Shown in pieces: positions 38,236-48,588 of a DNA stretch of 64,000 nucleotides. The notes under the pieces are model-generated. The model did not search any database. It was not told where the DNA came from and saw only the letters and a program-made list of their open reading frames with translations. Location of the stretch: NCBI RefSeq assembly GCF_029167375.1, contig NZ_JARFTP010000021.1, forward strand, positions 1-64,000, in the 5' to 3' direction. The DNA comes from Tsukamurella sp. 8F. Its GTDB lineage: Bacteria; Actinomycetota; Actinomycetes; Mycobacteriales; Mycobacteriaceae. How positions within the stretch are numbered: position 1 is the first letter of the stretch; the number at the start of each line of letters is the position of its first letter. The translations under genes and the position numbers were made by a program.

Positions 38236-39627
38236 ATGAAGGCTCTCGTGATCCGTAGCGCCGTCGTCGCGTCCGTCGGCGGGCTCGTGTTCGGCTTCGA
38301 TACGGCGGTCATCTCCGGTGCCGAGAAACAGATCCAGGAGCAGTTCGGGCTCAGCGATGCGGCCCTCGGCTTCGTCGTGACCACGGCGCTGATCGGCACC
38401 ATCGTCGGGGCGCTGTCCGCCGGCACACCCGCGGACAGGTACGGCCGCAAGAAGGTGCTGTACGTGGTCGGAGCGCTGTACGTGATCGGAGCGCTGGGTT
38501 CGGCGTTCGCGCCGAACCCGGCGCTACTCATGCTGTTCCGGTTCCTCGGCGGCCTCGGCGTGGGCGCGTCCAGCGTGTGCGCGCCGATCTACACCGCCGA
38601 GGTCGCGCCGCCTGCACAGCGCGGCAAGCTGGTGGGGCTCGTACAGTTCAACATCGTTCTCGGCATCCTCGTGGCGTACGCGTCGAACGCGATCATCCGG
38701 GCTGTCGCCGACGGTGACCATGCCTGGCGCTGGATGCTGGGCGTGATGGTCGTACCGTCGGCGATCTTCCTTCTCCTGCTCACGACGGTCCCCGAGACGC
38801 CGCGCTGGCTCGCCGCGAACGGCCGCTGGGAGAAGGCCGCGCGGACCTCCGAGCGCCTGTGCGCCACGCGCCCGGAATCGGATGCGCAGCTCGCGGAGAT
38901 CCGTGACTCGCTCGCGGCGGCCGCGAACGCGCCCAGCGTGCCCTTCTTCACGCGACGCCACATGCGGGTGATCCTGCTTGCGGTCGCGATAGCGTTCTTC
39001 AACCAGATGTCCGGGATCAACGCGATCCTCTACTACGCGCCGCGGGTGATGCAGGACGCCGGCGCGTCCGATAACGCGGCGTATCTGATGTCGATAGCGG
39101 TGGGCGCCATGAACCTGATCGCGACGATGGCCGCGCTGAGCGTCATCGACCGCCTGGGGCGGCGGCGCCTCATGCTCGTCGGATCGATCGGCTATCTCGT
39201 CTCGCTCGGCTTCCTCACGGCCGTCATGTTCTACTACGAGAATGCGGCGGGCGGCTTCACGTCGACGTCGTCCGTGCTGGTCCTCGCCGGGCTGATGGTG
39301 TTCATCGCGGCGCACGCGTTCGGACAGGGCGCCGTGATCTGGGTGTTCATCTCCGAGATCTTCCCCAACCGCATCCGCGGGCGCGGGCAATCGCTCGGTA
39401 GCCTGACACACTGGGTATTCGCGGCGATCACGACGTTCGCGTTCCCGCCGATCATCGGCGCGCTCGGCGGGGGCGTCGCGTTCCTCATCTTCTTCGTCGC
39501 GATGATCGGCCAGCTGTTCTGGGTGCTGCGGGTCATGCCGGAGACCAAGGGCGTGCCGCTCGAGGAGATGGAGGAGAAGTTGGGTCTCGTGGAATCGGGT
39601 ACGACGCGACTGGCGAAGGGGGCCTGA
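38236..39627 (+). CDS. Sugar porter family MFS transporter
   Basis: A 463-residue, 12-helix sugar:proton symporter. Signature sequences: [26 protein letters not shown] (motif A), the [24 protein letters not shown] region, [22 protein letters not shown] for substrate binding, [11 protein letters not shown], and [10 protein letters not shown]. The ATG at 38236 is the only sensible start; the frame is open far upstream opposite purT. It overlaps a sugar kinase by one base, so it imports and the partner phosphorylates, most likely fructose or a related sugar. Confidence 0.92.
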   Translation: MKALVIRSAVVASVGGLVFGFDTAVISGAEKQIQEQFGLSDAALGFVVTTALIGTIVGALSAGTPADRYGRKKVLYVVGALYVIGALGSAFAPNPALLMLFRFLGGLGVGASSVCAPIYTAEVAPPAQRGKLVGLVQFNIVLGILVAYASNAIIRAVADGDHAWRWMLGVMVVPSAIFLLLLTTVPETPRWLAANGRWEKAARTSERLCATRPESDAQLAEIRDSLAAAANAPSVPFFTRRHMRVILLAVAIAFFNQMSGINAILYYAPRVMQDAGASDNAAYLMSIAVGAMNLIATMAALSVIDRLGRRRLMLVGSIGYLVSLGFLTAVMFYYENAAGGFTSTSSVLVLAGLMVFIAAHAFGQGAVIWVFISEIFPNRIRGRGQSLGSLTHWVFAAITTFAFPPIIGALGGGVAFLIFFVAMIGQLFWVLRVMPETKGVPLEEMEEKLGLVESGTTRLAKGA

Positions 39628-40577
39628 TGCCGGGCCGCACGCTGTGCCTCGGGGAGGCTCTGATCGACGCCGTGATGCGGCCCGGGAGGCCCGTGGAAGA
39701 GCACGTCGGAGGCAGCCTGTTCAACGTCGCGTGTGGGCTCGCCGCGCTGGGCGACCCGGCGTCGATCCTGTCCTGGTGGGGCCGCGACCAGCGGGGCGCG
39801 CGGATCGCGGCGAGCGCGGAGCGGGCGGGACTCGAGGTCGTGCCGGGCACCGACGGTGCCCCGCGTACCCCGCTCGCACGCGCGCACGTCGACGAGGAGG
39901 GCCGCGCCGTATACGACTTCGATCTCACGTGGGAGGTGCCGCCCGCCGGCGGGCTGGAGCGGTACAACCACCTGCACACGGGCAGCTTCGCGGCGACCCT
40001 CGCGCCCGGCGCCGACGGTGTGCTCGACATCGTCCAGCGCATCCGAGACCACGCGACGGTGTCCTACGACCCCAACATCCGGCCCGCCCTGATGGGGACG
40101 CCCGAGACCGTGCGGTCGCGGATCGAGCAGATCGTCGGGCTCGCGGACCTGGTGAAGGCCAGTGACGAGGACCTGACCTGGCTGTATCCCGACGAGCCGG
40201 TCGAGAACGTGATGCGGCGTTGGCTCGCATCCGGGCCGGCGATGGTCGTGGTCACCCGCGGGCCGTGGGGCGCCTATGCGCTGTTGTCCGGGAATCGGGA
40301 CATGCTGCACGTGGACCAGCTGACCGTCGAGGTGGGCGATACCGTCGGGGCGGGGGACTCGTTCATGGCAGGGCTAGTGTCCGGGCTGCTGGACACCGGC
40401 TACCTGGGATCGCGACACGCGGGGCGCCGGCTGAGCGCCACGACGTGGACCGACGTGCAGCCGGCCCTGCACCGGGCCGTGATCACGTCGGCACTCACCG
40501 TGAGCCGCGACGGCGCCTACGCGCCCACGATGGCCGAGGTCCGCGACGTCCGCGCGAAAGACCCCACCTTCCGCTGA
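39627..40577 (+). CDS. PfkB-family carbohydrate kinase (fructokinase-like)
   Basis: A 316-residue ribokinase-fold kinase. LCLGEALIDAV and GGSLFNVACGLAALG bind the sugar; YDPNIRPALM and KASDEDLTWLYP are central motifs; DTVGAGDSFMAGLVSG contains the anion hole and catalytic Asp. The start overlaps the transporter stop (TGATG), showing coupled expression. Sugar specificity cannot be read; fructose is the usual partner of this arrangement. Confidence 0.9.
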   Translation: MPGRTLCLGEALIDAVMRPGRPVEEHVGGSLFNVACGLAALGDPASILSWWGRDQRGARIAASAERAGLEVVPGTDGAPRTPLARAHVDEEGRAVYDFDLTWEVPPAGGLERYNHLHTGSFAATLAPGADGVLDIVQRIRDHATVSYDPNIRPALMGTPETVRSRIEQIVGLADLVKASDEDLTWLYPDEPVENVMRRWLASGPAMVVVTRGPWGAYALLSGNRDMLHVDQLTVEVGDTVGAGDSFMAGLVSGLLDTGYLGSRHAGRRLSATTWTDVQPALHRAVITSALTVSRDGAYAPTMAEVRDVRAKDPTFR

Positions 40578-40596
40578 CGACAAGCACACTCGAGGC

Positions 40597-40720
40597 GTGG
40601 AGCTCACGTCGATCACCCCGAACGGGCCCGGCTGGACCCGGCTCACGCCCCCGACGTCGACGACGCCCTGCGCTTCTACCCGGAGGTGTTCGGCTGGTCG
40701 GTCCGGCGCGGTGCTGGGGC
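40597..40720 (+). pseudogene. Frameshifted, truncated VOC (glyoxalase-like) gene remnant
   Basis: A GTG at 40597 opens a frame reading VELTSITPNGPGWTRLT, a typical VOC-protein beginning. Then the reading continues one frame over as APDVDDALRFYPEVFGWSV, the next part of the same domain. A single missing base near 40646-40650 explains the shift. After GWSV the similarity stops and no second half is found. It sits exactly between the sugar kinase and the van module, so it probably marks an insertion or deletion scar. Confidence 0.65.
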
Positions 40721-40781
40721 TGTACCGAGACGCCTAGCCGGTCGGCCGGCGCTCTGCACGGCCGCCCGACCGAGCGGGGGT

Positions 40782-40824
40782 TCGGCGTGTATCGCGCGTG
40801 TATGCGGAATCGCATACACGCCGA
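40782..40824 (+). promoter_or_regulatory. Candidate VanR operator upstream of vanH
   Basis: Two direct copies of CGTGTAT begin 11 bp apart (40786 and 40797), the spacing OmpR-family regulators favour. A reverse copy ATACACG (40814-40820) makes a perfect 10-bp inverted repeat with the second (CGTGTATGCG 40797-40806 and CGCATACACG 40811-40820) and an 11-bp one with the first (40782-40792 and 40814-40824). It lies 28 bases before the vanH ATG. A similar but shorter GGCGTATCG occurs in the vanR upstream gap. Confidence 0.55.
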
Positions 40825-40851
40825 CAACAGCGTTCGGCCTTGACTGTGGCC

Positions 40852-41889
40852 ATGACCGAGAACGAATCATTGCGCACCGCGACGTCATCTGCTCCGGCGC
40901 CGACCGCGGTCGAATCACGCTCACGTGCGTCGACCGGTGTCACGATCTTCGGCTGCGGCGACGACGAGGCGGCGGTGCTGCGCAGAGTGGCGCACCACCA
41001 CGGGCTCCGGCTCACCGTCACCGACGAGGTGCTGTCCGAAAGGAATGCGTTGCTGGCCTTCGGAAATCGATGCGTCAGCGTAGGCCACAAGGCGCCGGTC
41101 CCGAACCCCGCTCTGCTCGCCCTGAGCCGCATCGGTGTGCGGTACGTCTCGACGCGCAGCGTGGGACTCGATCACATCGACGTGGAGTACGCGGCGAGTG
41201 TGGGCGTGACCGTCGGCAACGTCGTCTACTCCCCCGGCAGCGTCGCGGACTACACGCTGATGCTCGTACTGATGTCGCTGCGGGACGCGAAATCCGTTGT
41301 CCGCCGGACGGATGCCCACGACTACCGGCTGGGCGACGTGCACGGACGCGAACTGCGCGACCTCACGGTCGGCGTCATCGGGACGGGTCGTACCGGATCG
41401 GCGGTCGTCGACAGGCTCGCCGGATTCGGCTGCCGGGTGATGACCTTCGACGCCCGAGGCGCGACAGCGCGGCCGACGGACGGGCTCGACGGGCTGCTCC
41501 GACAGGCCGACGTCGTCACGCTTCACATTCCGCTCAGCACGAAGACCCGTCATCTGCTCGATCGTCACCGCATCTCCCGGATGAAGAGGGGCTCGATCAT
41601 CGTCAATACCGCTCGAGGTGGGCTCGTCGACACGGAGGCGATGGTCGCGGCCCTCGACAGCGGCCACCTGGGCGGGGTCGCCCTCGACGTGATCGAAGGG
41701 GAGGACGGGATCTTCTACGCGGATTGCAGCGGACGCCCGGTGCGCAACCCCGCGCTGCTACGGCTGCAGGAGGCACCCAACGCGATCATCAGCCCGCACA
41801 GGGCCTACTTCACCGATCGCGCGCTCCACGACATCGCCGAGAAGAGCCTCCTCGATTGCCTGGAGTTCGAGGGACGGAGGCCCGCATGA
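40852..41889 (+). CDS. vanH: D-lactate dehydrogenase VanH
   Basis: Reduces pyruvate to D-lactate for the depsipeptide ligase. The 345-residue D-2-hydroxyacid dehydrogenase has the NAD motif VGVIGTGRTGSAVV, VVTLHIPLSTKTRHLL, the substrate Arg in VNTARGGLVDTEA, the Glu region ALDVIEGEDGIFY and the catalytic His in IISPHRAYFT. VanH-type features are STRSVGLDHID and SPGSVADYTLML. The ATG at 40852 is chosen; a GTG two codons earlier is possible. Stop overlaps the vanA ATG by four bases. Confidence 0.93.
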   Translation: MTENESLRTATSSAPAPTAVESRSRASTGVTIFGCGDDEAAVLRRVAHHHGLRLTVTDEVLSERNALLAFGNRCVSVGHKAPVPNPALLALSRIGVRYVSTRSVGLDHIDVEYAASVGVTVGNVVYSPGSVADYTLMLVLMSLRDAKSVVRRTDAHDYRLGDVHGRELRDLTVGVIGTGRTGSAVVDRLAGFGCRVMTFDARGATARPTDGLDGLLRQADVVTLHIPLSTKTRHLLDRHRISRMKRGSIIVNTARGGLVDTEAMVAALDSGHLGGVALDVIEGEDGIFYADCSGRPVRNPALLRLQEAPNAIISPHRAYFTDRALHDIAEKSLLDCLEFEGRRPA

Positions 41890-42926
41890 CACGCCTACGG
41901 GTGGGCATCCTCTTCGGCGGGTCGTCCGAGGAACATCCGGTGTCGGTGAAATCCGCGCGCGAGGTCGCGCGGAACCTCGATGCCGAGAGGTACGAGCCCG
42001 TCTGGATCGGCATCACGCGGTCGGGCGAATGGCGCCTCTGCGCAGGCCCGGACGGCGACTGGGACGACGACGCGAGCTCCCCCGCTGTGCTGTCGCCCGA
42101 CCGGCGCACACGGGGCCTGCTCGTGCAGGCGGGCGACCGATCCCACGTGATCGAGCTCGACGTCGTACTGCCGGTCCTGCACGGTCGGCTCGGCGAGGAC
42201 GGCGCCGTGCAGGGGCTGTTGGAACTGGCGGGAATCCCCTACGCCGGGTGCGATATCCAGAGCTCGGCGGTGTGCATGGACAAGTCCCTCGCATACGCCG
42301 TCGCGCGCGGCGCCGGCATCTCGACGCCCCGATTCCGCACGCTGTTCCGGGACGAGCGCCCCGAAACCGCGGGGCTCACGTTCCCCGTCTTCGTCAAGCC
42401 CGCCCGCTCGGGCTCGTCCTTCGGAGTCACCAAGGTGACCTGCGAGGGGGATATGGCCGAGGCCGTCGAGGCGGCGCGGCGATACGACCCGAAGGTGCTG
42501 ATCGAGGAGGCCGTCATCGGAAGCGAGGTCGGCTGCGCGATACTGGGCGACCACCGCGGTCTGATCACCGGCGAGGTGGATCGTATCGCTTTGTCGCACG
42601 GGTTCTTTCGAATCCATCAGGAGGACCACCCCGAGACGGGCTCGGAGAACTCGACGCCCGTCGTACCCGCCGATATCCCGGCCCGGTCTCGCGCACTCGT
42701 CCAGGAGACGGCACGTGCGGTGTTCGCCGCCATGGGCTGCAGGGGGCTGGCGCGCGTGGACATGTTCCTCACGACGGACGGGTGCGTCGTGCTGAACGAG
42801 GTCAACACCCTTCCGGGGCTCACCTCGTACAGTCGCTATCCGCGCATGATGGCCGCGGCCGGCCTGCCCCTCGCCGACGTGCTGGATCGGGTCATCCTCC
42901 TGGCGGTATCGGGAGGGGCGCGGTGA
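41886..42926 (+). CDS. vanA: D-alanine--D-lactate ligase, VanA type
   Basis: Makes D-Ala-D-Lac, which replaces D-Ala-D-Ala in peptidoglycan precursors and lowers vancomycin affinity. The 346-residue ATP-grasp ligase has LFGGSSEEHPVSVKSA, FVKPARSGSSFGVTKV, the omega loop GFFRIHQEDHPETGSENS with His244 at the same number as the D-lactate-selecting His244 of VanA, LARVDMFL, and NEVNTLPGLTSYSRYPRM. D-Ala-D-Ala ligases have Tyr in this loop. It belongs with VanA/B/M/O-type ligases; the exact subtype needs phylogeny, so the symbol is by function. Confidence 0.93.
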   Translation: MTRLRVGILFGGSSEEHPVSVKSAREVARNLDAERYEPVWIGITRSGEWRLCAGPDGDWDDDASSPAVLSPDRRTRGLLVQAGDRSHVIELDVVLPVLHGRLGEDGAVQGLLELAGIPYAGCDIQSSAVCMDKSLAYAVARGAGISTPRFRTLFRDERPETAGLTFPVFVKPARSGSSFGVTKVTCEGDMAEAVEAARRYDPKVLIEEAVIGSEVGCAILGDHRGLITGEVDRIALSHGFFRIHQEDHPETGSENSTPVVPADIPARSRALVQETARAVFAAMGCRGLARVDMFLTTDGCVVLNEVNTLPGLTSYSRYPRMMAAAGLPLADVLDRVILLAVSGGAR

Positions 42927-43555
42927 ACACGGAGTTCATATTCGTCGACGAGCACCTCCCGGGAGTCCGTTGGGACTCCAAGTACGCCACGTGGGACAAC
43001 TTCACCGGCACTCCGGTCGACGGATACCTGGTGAATCGCATAGTCGGGACGCGGGCTCTGTGCCGCGGTCTGCGGTCGGCTCGGCACCGCGCCGCCGCAA
43101 GCGGATTCGGCCTGCTGCTGTGGGACGGCTACCGGCCCCAGTGCGCCGTCGACCGGTTCATGAGCTGGTCTCGCGAACCGGAGGATGGACGCACGAAAAG
43201 CCGGCACTACCCCAACATCGACCGGTCCGAGATGTTCGATCGCGGCTACGTAGCGGCCAGATCGGGCCATAGCCGCGGCAGCACAGTGGATCTCACTCTG
43301 TATCACCTCGATACGGGCGAACTCGCCGATATGGGCGGCGGCCACGACCTGATGGATCCGATCTCACATCACGGTGCCGACGGGATCACGCCGCTCGCGG
43401 CCGAGAATCGCGCCCACCTGCGCTCCATCATGGACGAGACCGGATTCGACTGCTACACAACCGAATGGTGGCACTACACGCTGCGCGACGAGCCCTTCCC
43501 GGACGTGTATTTCGACTTCCCCATCGCCGTCGGCGCCGTCTGCCGGGCAGCATGA
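42923..43555 (+). CDS. vanX: D-alanyl-D-alanine dipeptidase VanX
   Basis: Destroys D-Ala-D-Ala so that only the D-Lac form enters the wall. The 210-residue zinc peptidase keeps the VanX residues at identical numbers: Arg71 (DGYRPQ), His116 and Asp123 (GHSRGSTVDLTL), Glu181 and His184 (EWWHYTL). D-Ala-D-Ala specificity is supported by GGGHDLMDPISH. The GTG start overlaps the vanA stop (GTGA). Cytoplasmic; no signal peptide. Confidence 0.95.
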   Translation: MNTEFIFVDEHLPGVRWDSKYATWDNFTGTPVDGYLVNRIVGTRALCRGLRSARHRAAASGFGLLLWDGYRPQCAVDRFMSWSREPEDGRTKSRHYPNIDRSEMFDRGYVAARSGHSRGSTVDLTLYHLDTGELADMGGGHDLMDPISHHGADGITPLAAENRAHLRSIMDETGFDCYTTEWWHYTLRDEPFPDVYFDFPIAVGAVCRAA

Positions 43556-44703
43556 CCGGCACCGCCCCGCGCGGATCCGCACCCCGCATCGTGGTCGCCG
43601 GCGGGCACTCGGCCGGGCACATCGAACCCGCGATGAACCTTGCCGACGCAGTGCGGCGCGTGGTTCCGTCGGCCCGGATCACCGCGCTCGGAACGGTGCG
43701 CGGGCTGGATACCCGGCTGATCCCCGAGCGCGGCTACCCGCTGGAGCTCATCCCACCGGCCCCGATGCCGCGGACCCTCGGGCCCGGTCTGTGGACCGCG
43801 CCTGCCAGGCTGTGCGCCGCAGTGCGGGCGGCGGGCGCCGTGCTCGATCGGGTCGGGGCGGAGATCGTCGTGGGATTCGGCGGATACGTCGCGCTGCCGG
43901 CGTATCTCGCCGCCAGGCCTCGGCGCCTGCCGATCGTCGTCCACGAGGCGAACGCTCGCGCGGGCTGGGCGAACCGGATCGGCGCCGGGCTCACGGACAA
44001 CGTATTCACGGCGGGGCCGGATGTGCGGCTGATCCATGCCAGAGCCGTCGGCATCCCCCTCCGCGCGACGGTCGCCGCGCTCGACCGCACGGCGCTTCGG
44101 CGCGACGCCAGACGGCACTTCGGCCTGAGCCCCGACGCCCCGGTGCTCCTGGCGACCGGCGGCTCCCAGGGCGCCGAGACCATCAACGCCGCCGTATCCG
44201 GAGCGGCTGCTGCGCTGCGCTCCGCCGGCATCCAGGTCCTGCATGTGACCGGCCCCGGTCGAACGGTCCGGCTGCCCGAGGGGGACTCCGCGTACGTATC
44301 GGTCCCGTATCTGGACGAGATGCGTTGGGGCTACGCGGCAGCCGACTTCGCGATATGCCGTTCCGGCGCCATGACGTGCGCCGAACTCGCAGCCGTCGGA
44401 CTCCCGAGCGCGTACGTACCGCTACCGCTGCGTGGCGCCGAGCAACGCCTGAACGCTGCGCCGGTCGTCGCTGCCGGTGGCGGGATCCTCATCGACGACG
44501 CGGACCTGAGTCCCGAGAAGATCGTCACCGACCTGATCCCGCTGCTCACAGCCCCGGCACGGATCGCGATGATGTCGGCCCGCGCGGCCACGGCGGGCGC
44601 TGCCGATGCGGGTGAGGTGCTGGCCGAAGAGGTGCTCAGGACGGTCGCCGCCCGGCGGGCAGGCGCACCGAGACGTGCAGGCCGCCGCCGTCACCGGGCG
44701 TGA
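43552..44703 (+). CDS. murG: MurG-type GlcNAc transferase in the van operon
   Basis: A 383-residue GT28 enzyme related to MurG, which adds GlcNAc to lipid I to give lipid II. Seen: the N-terminal glycine loop as GGHSAGHIEPAMNLADAV (canonical GGTGGH is altered), VHEANARAGWANRIGAG, TGGSQGAETIN, and ICRSGAMTCAELAAVGLPSAYVPLP with GAEQRLNA. It overlaps vanX by four bases. A core murG is expected in the dcw cluster elsewhere, so this is likely a second copy, perhaps tuned to depsipeptide lipid I (inference). Its 3-prime end overlaps vanS on the other strand by 68 bp. Confidence 0.88.
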   Translation: MTGTAPRGSAPRIVVAGGHSAGHIEPAMNLADAVRRVVPSARITALGTVRGLDTRLIPERGYPLELIPPAPMPRTLGPGLWTAPARLCAAVRAAGAVLDRVGAEIVVGFGGYVALPAYLAARPRRLPIVVHEANARAGWANRIGAGLTDNVFTAGPDVRLIHARAVGIPLRATVAALDRTALRRDARRHFGLSPDAPVLLATGGSQGAETINAAVSGAAAALRSAGIQVLHVTGPGRTVRLPEGDSAYVSVPYLDEMRWGYAAADFAICRSGAMTCAELAAVGLPSAYVPLPLRGAEQRLNAAPVVAAGGGILIDDADLSPEKIVTDLIPLLTAPARIAMMSARAATAGAADAGEVLAEEVLRTVAARRAGAPRRAGRRRHRA

Positions 44704-45760
44704 GCGACAGGGTCCCGTCGTGCGTGCGGACGATGCGGTCGACTATGGCGAGCCCGAGGCCTGCGCCGGCCTGGTCGCCGGCTATCCGGCCGGTGCCACG
44801 CTGGAACGGCTCGGTCAAGGTCACGACGAGCCGGGGGTCGAGAATCGGCCCCGTGTTCTCCACCGTGAGCACCGCATCCGTGCCGTCGGGCCGGACGTCG
44901 ACGCGGACGCTGCCCGCCTCCGGTCGGTTGTGGACGATCGCGTTGTGTACGAGGTTGATCGTCAACTGCAGCACCAGGGTTGGGGATCCGACCGCAGGTG
45001 TGACGCCGCCGGAGGTGTCGATCGTCAGGCCGCGGTGCTCGGCGAGCGGAAGTAGCGTCTCGACGGCCTCCTCGACGATCAGGGACAGATCCAGCTCCTC
45101 CCGGGTGATCGACAACCGCTCGGCCCGCCCGAGCAGCAGCAGCGCCTCGGTCAGCTCGATCGCGCGGGTGTTCACAAGGAACAGACGCTCGATCAGTTCC
45201 CGGCTGTCGTGCGGTGGATCGCTGCGCGCGACGTCGAGGAGCGTCTTCGTGATCGCGAGTGGCGTGCGAAGTTCGTGGGATGCGTTGGCCGCGAACCTTT
45301 CCTGCTCGGCGACGTGGGCTTCCAAGCGCGCCAGCATGGCGTCGAAGGAGTCGGCGAGCTCGCGGAACTCGTCGTTACGTCCGTCCATCTCGATGCGGTG
45401 GGCGAGCGATCCGTCCATGACCAGCCTGGTCGCCCGCCTGATCCGCACCAGGGGTGCGAGCATCCTGCCTGCCAGGATCCATCCGCCGACGAGACCGAAG
45501 AGCAACAGAAGAACCAGCGCCCACAACGCCTTCGGAACGAATGCAGCCTGCAGGTCCGAACGTGTCGGGATGAACGGCGGAGGAGCGGCCGGCCAGGTAC
45601 CTTGCTGCCGCGCGACGTTGGGGACTGCGATCACCTCCGGGACGTAACGCAGCAGGAAGACCCACACCACGGCCAGCAGGAGGGTGCCGGCGAGCATGAG
45701 GAAGCCCGCGTAACTCAGGGTGAGTCTGAGTCGGACGCTTAGTCCGGGCGCCCTAGCCAC
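44636..45760 (-). CDS. vanS: VanS-like sensor histidine kinase
   Basis: A 374-residue membrane kinase. Transmembrane helices at about 13-37 and 78-98 flank a short (about 40-residue) external loop with Pro-rich PAAPPPFIP. HAMP region follows, then H-box FAANASHELRTPLA (His162), N-box NLVHNAIVHN and G-box GAGLGLAIV. The GTG at 45760 has AGGTG eight bases upstream and overlaps the vanR stop by eight bases. It should sense glycopeptide or wall damage and phosphorylate VanR. Convergent with the vanHAX operon. Confidence 0.88.
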   Translation of the reverse strand: MARAPGLSVRLRLTLSYAGFLMLAGTLLLAVVWVFLLRYVPEVIAVPNVARQQGTWPAAPPPFIPTRSDLQAAFVPKALWALVLLLLFGLVGGWILAGRMLAPLVRIRRATRLVMDGSLAHRIEMDGRNDEFRELADSFDAMLARLEAHVAEQERFAANASHELRTPLAITKTLLDVARSDPPHDSRELIERLFLVNTRAIELTEALLLLGRAERLSITREELDLSLIVEEAVETLLPLAEHRGLTIDTSGGVTPAVGSPTLVLQLTINLVHNAIVHNRPEAGSVRVDVRPDGTDAVLTVENTGPILDPRLVVTLTEPFQRGTGRIAGDQAGAGLGLAIVDRIVRTHDGTLSLTPGDGGGLHVSVRLPAGRRPS

Positions 45761-46433
45761 GACCCGCACCTGGAACGGCGTCGATGCGGTATCCGACGCC
45801 GGGCACCGTCGCGACCACCCACGGCTCGCCGAGGCGCTTGCGGAGCGCGGAGACCGTGATCCGCACGGCGTTCGTGAACGGGTCGGCGTTCGCGTCCCAC
45901 GCACGCTCCAGCAGTTCCTCCGCGCTGATCACTCCCCCTTCCGCATCGACGAGGACCTCTAGCACCGCGAACTGCTTCCTGGTCAGCGGGATGTATCGGC
46001 CTTCCCGGTAGACCTCCCGGCGGAACGGATCAAGGCGTAGGCCGGCGATCTCGCGCACGGGTGGGCGGCTGTGCGCGCGCCTCCGGTCCAGCGCACGCAA
46101 CCGCAGCACCAGTTCGCGGAGTTCGAAGGGTTTGGTCAGGTAGTCGTCCGCGCCCAGCTCGAACCCCGACGCCTTGTCGTCGAGCCGATCGGCGGCCGTC
46201 AGCATGAGGATCGGAGTGCCCGCCCCCGAGGCGACGATGCTCGCGGCGACCTCGTCCCCCGACGGGCCGGGTATGTCGCGATCCAGGATCGCGATGTCAT
46301 AAGCGTTGACGCTCAACAGCTCGAGCGCTGCGTCCCCGTCGCCCGCGATGTCCGCAGCGATGGCCTCCAGCCGTAACCCGGCACGGACGGCATCCGCCAA
46401 GTACGGCTCGTCCTCGACGATCAAGACACGCAT
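45753..46433 (-). CDS. vanR: VanR-like OmpR-family response regulator
   Basis: A 226-residue regulator: receiver domain with acidic pocket VEDE, phosphorylation Asp51 in AILDRD, Lys in YLTKPFELREL; C-terminal winged helix with LTRKQFAVLEVLV, ANAVRI-like TNAVRITVSALRKRLG and PGVGYRID. The ATG at 46433 begins the receiver fold directly; one three codons upstream exists. It is separated from purA by 48 bases and should bind the repeat cluster ahead of vanH. Confidence 0.9.
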   Translation of the reverse strand: MRVLIVEDEPYLADAVRAGLRLEAIAADIAGDGDAALELLSVNAYDIAILDRDIPGPSGDEVAASIVASGAGTPILMLTAADRLDDKASGFELGADDYLTKPFELRELVLRLRALDRRRAHSRPPVREIAGLRLDPFRREVYREGRYIPLTRKQFAVLEVLVDAEGGVISAEELLERAWDANADPFTNAVRITVSALRKRLGEPWVVATVPGVGYRIDAVPGAGRG

Positions 46434-46481
46434 GTGTCCCATGCTATGAGCGCCCGCATATCGCCGGCGTATCGAAAGCGG

Positions 46482-48477
<1,996 letters not shown>

Positions 48478-48588
48478 CGCCGCGTCGTCTCTGCCCCGCC
48501 CGCCGCGCGGGCGCGGATCGGTAACGATCCGCTGGGAGTACACGACGCACCACTAGTCACATCAGACGCATTGCTTTACTTTCGTAAC

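Noticed and set aside
40840-40845. TTGACT as a vanH -35 element
   Set aside because: It lies only six bases before the vanH ATG, so a -35 here would put the start site inside the gene; no matching -10 follows.
40578-40851. Mobile-element ends flanking the van module
   Set aside because: No transposase, terminal inverted repeats or target duplications could be found at either edge, so mode of acquisition is left open.
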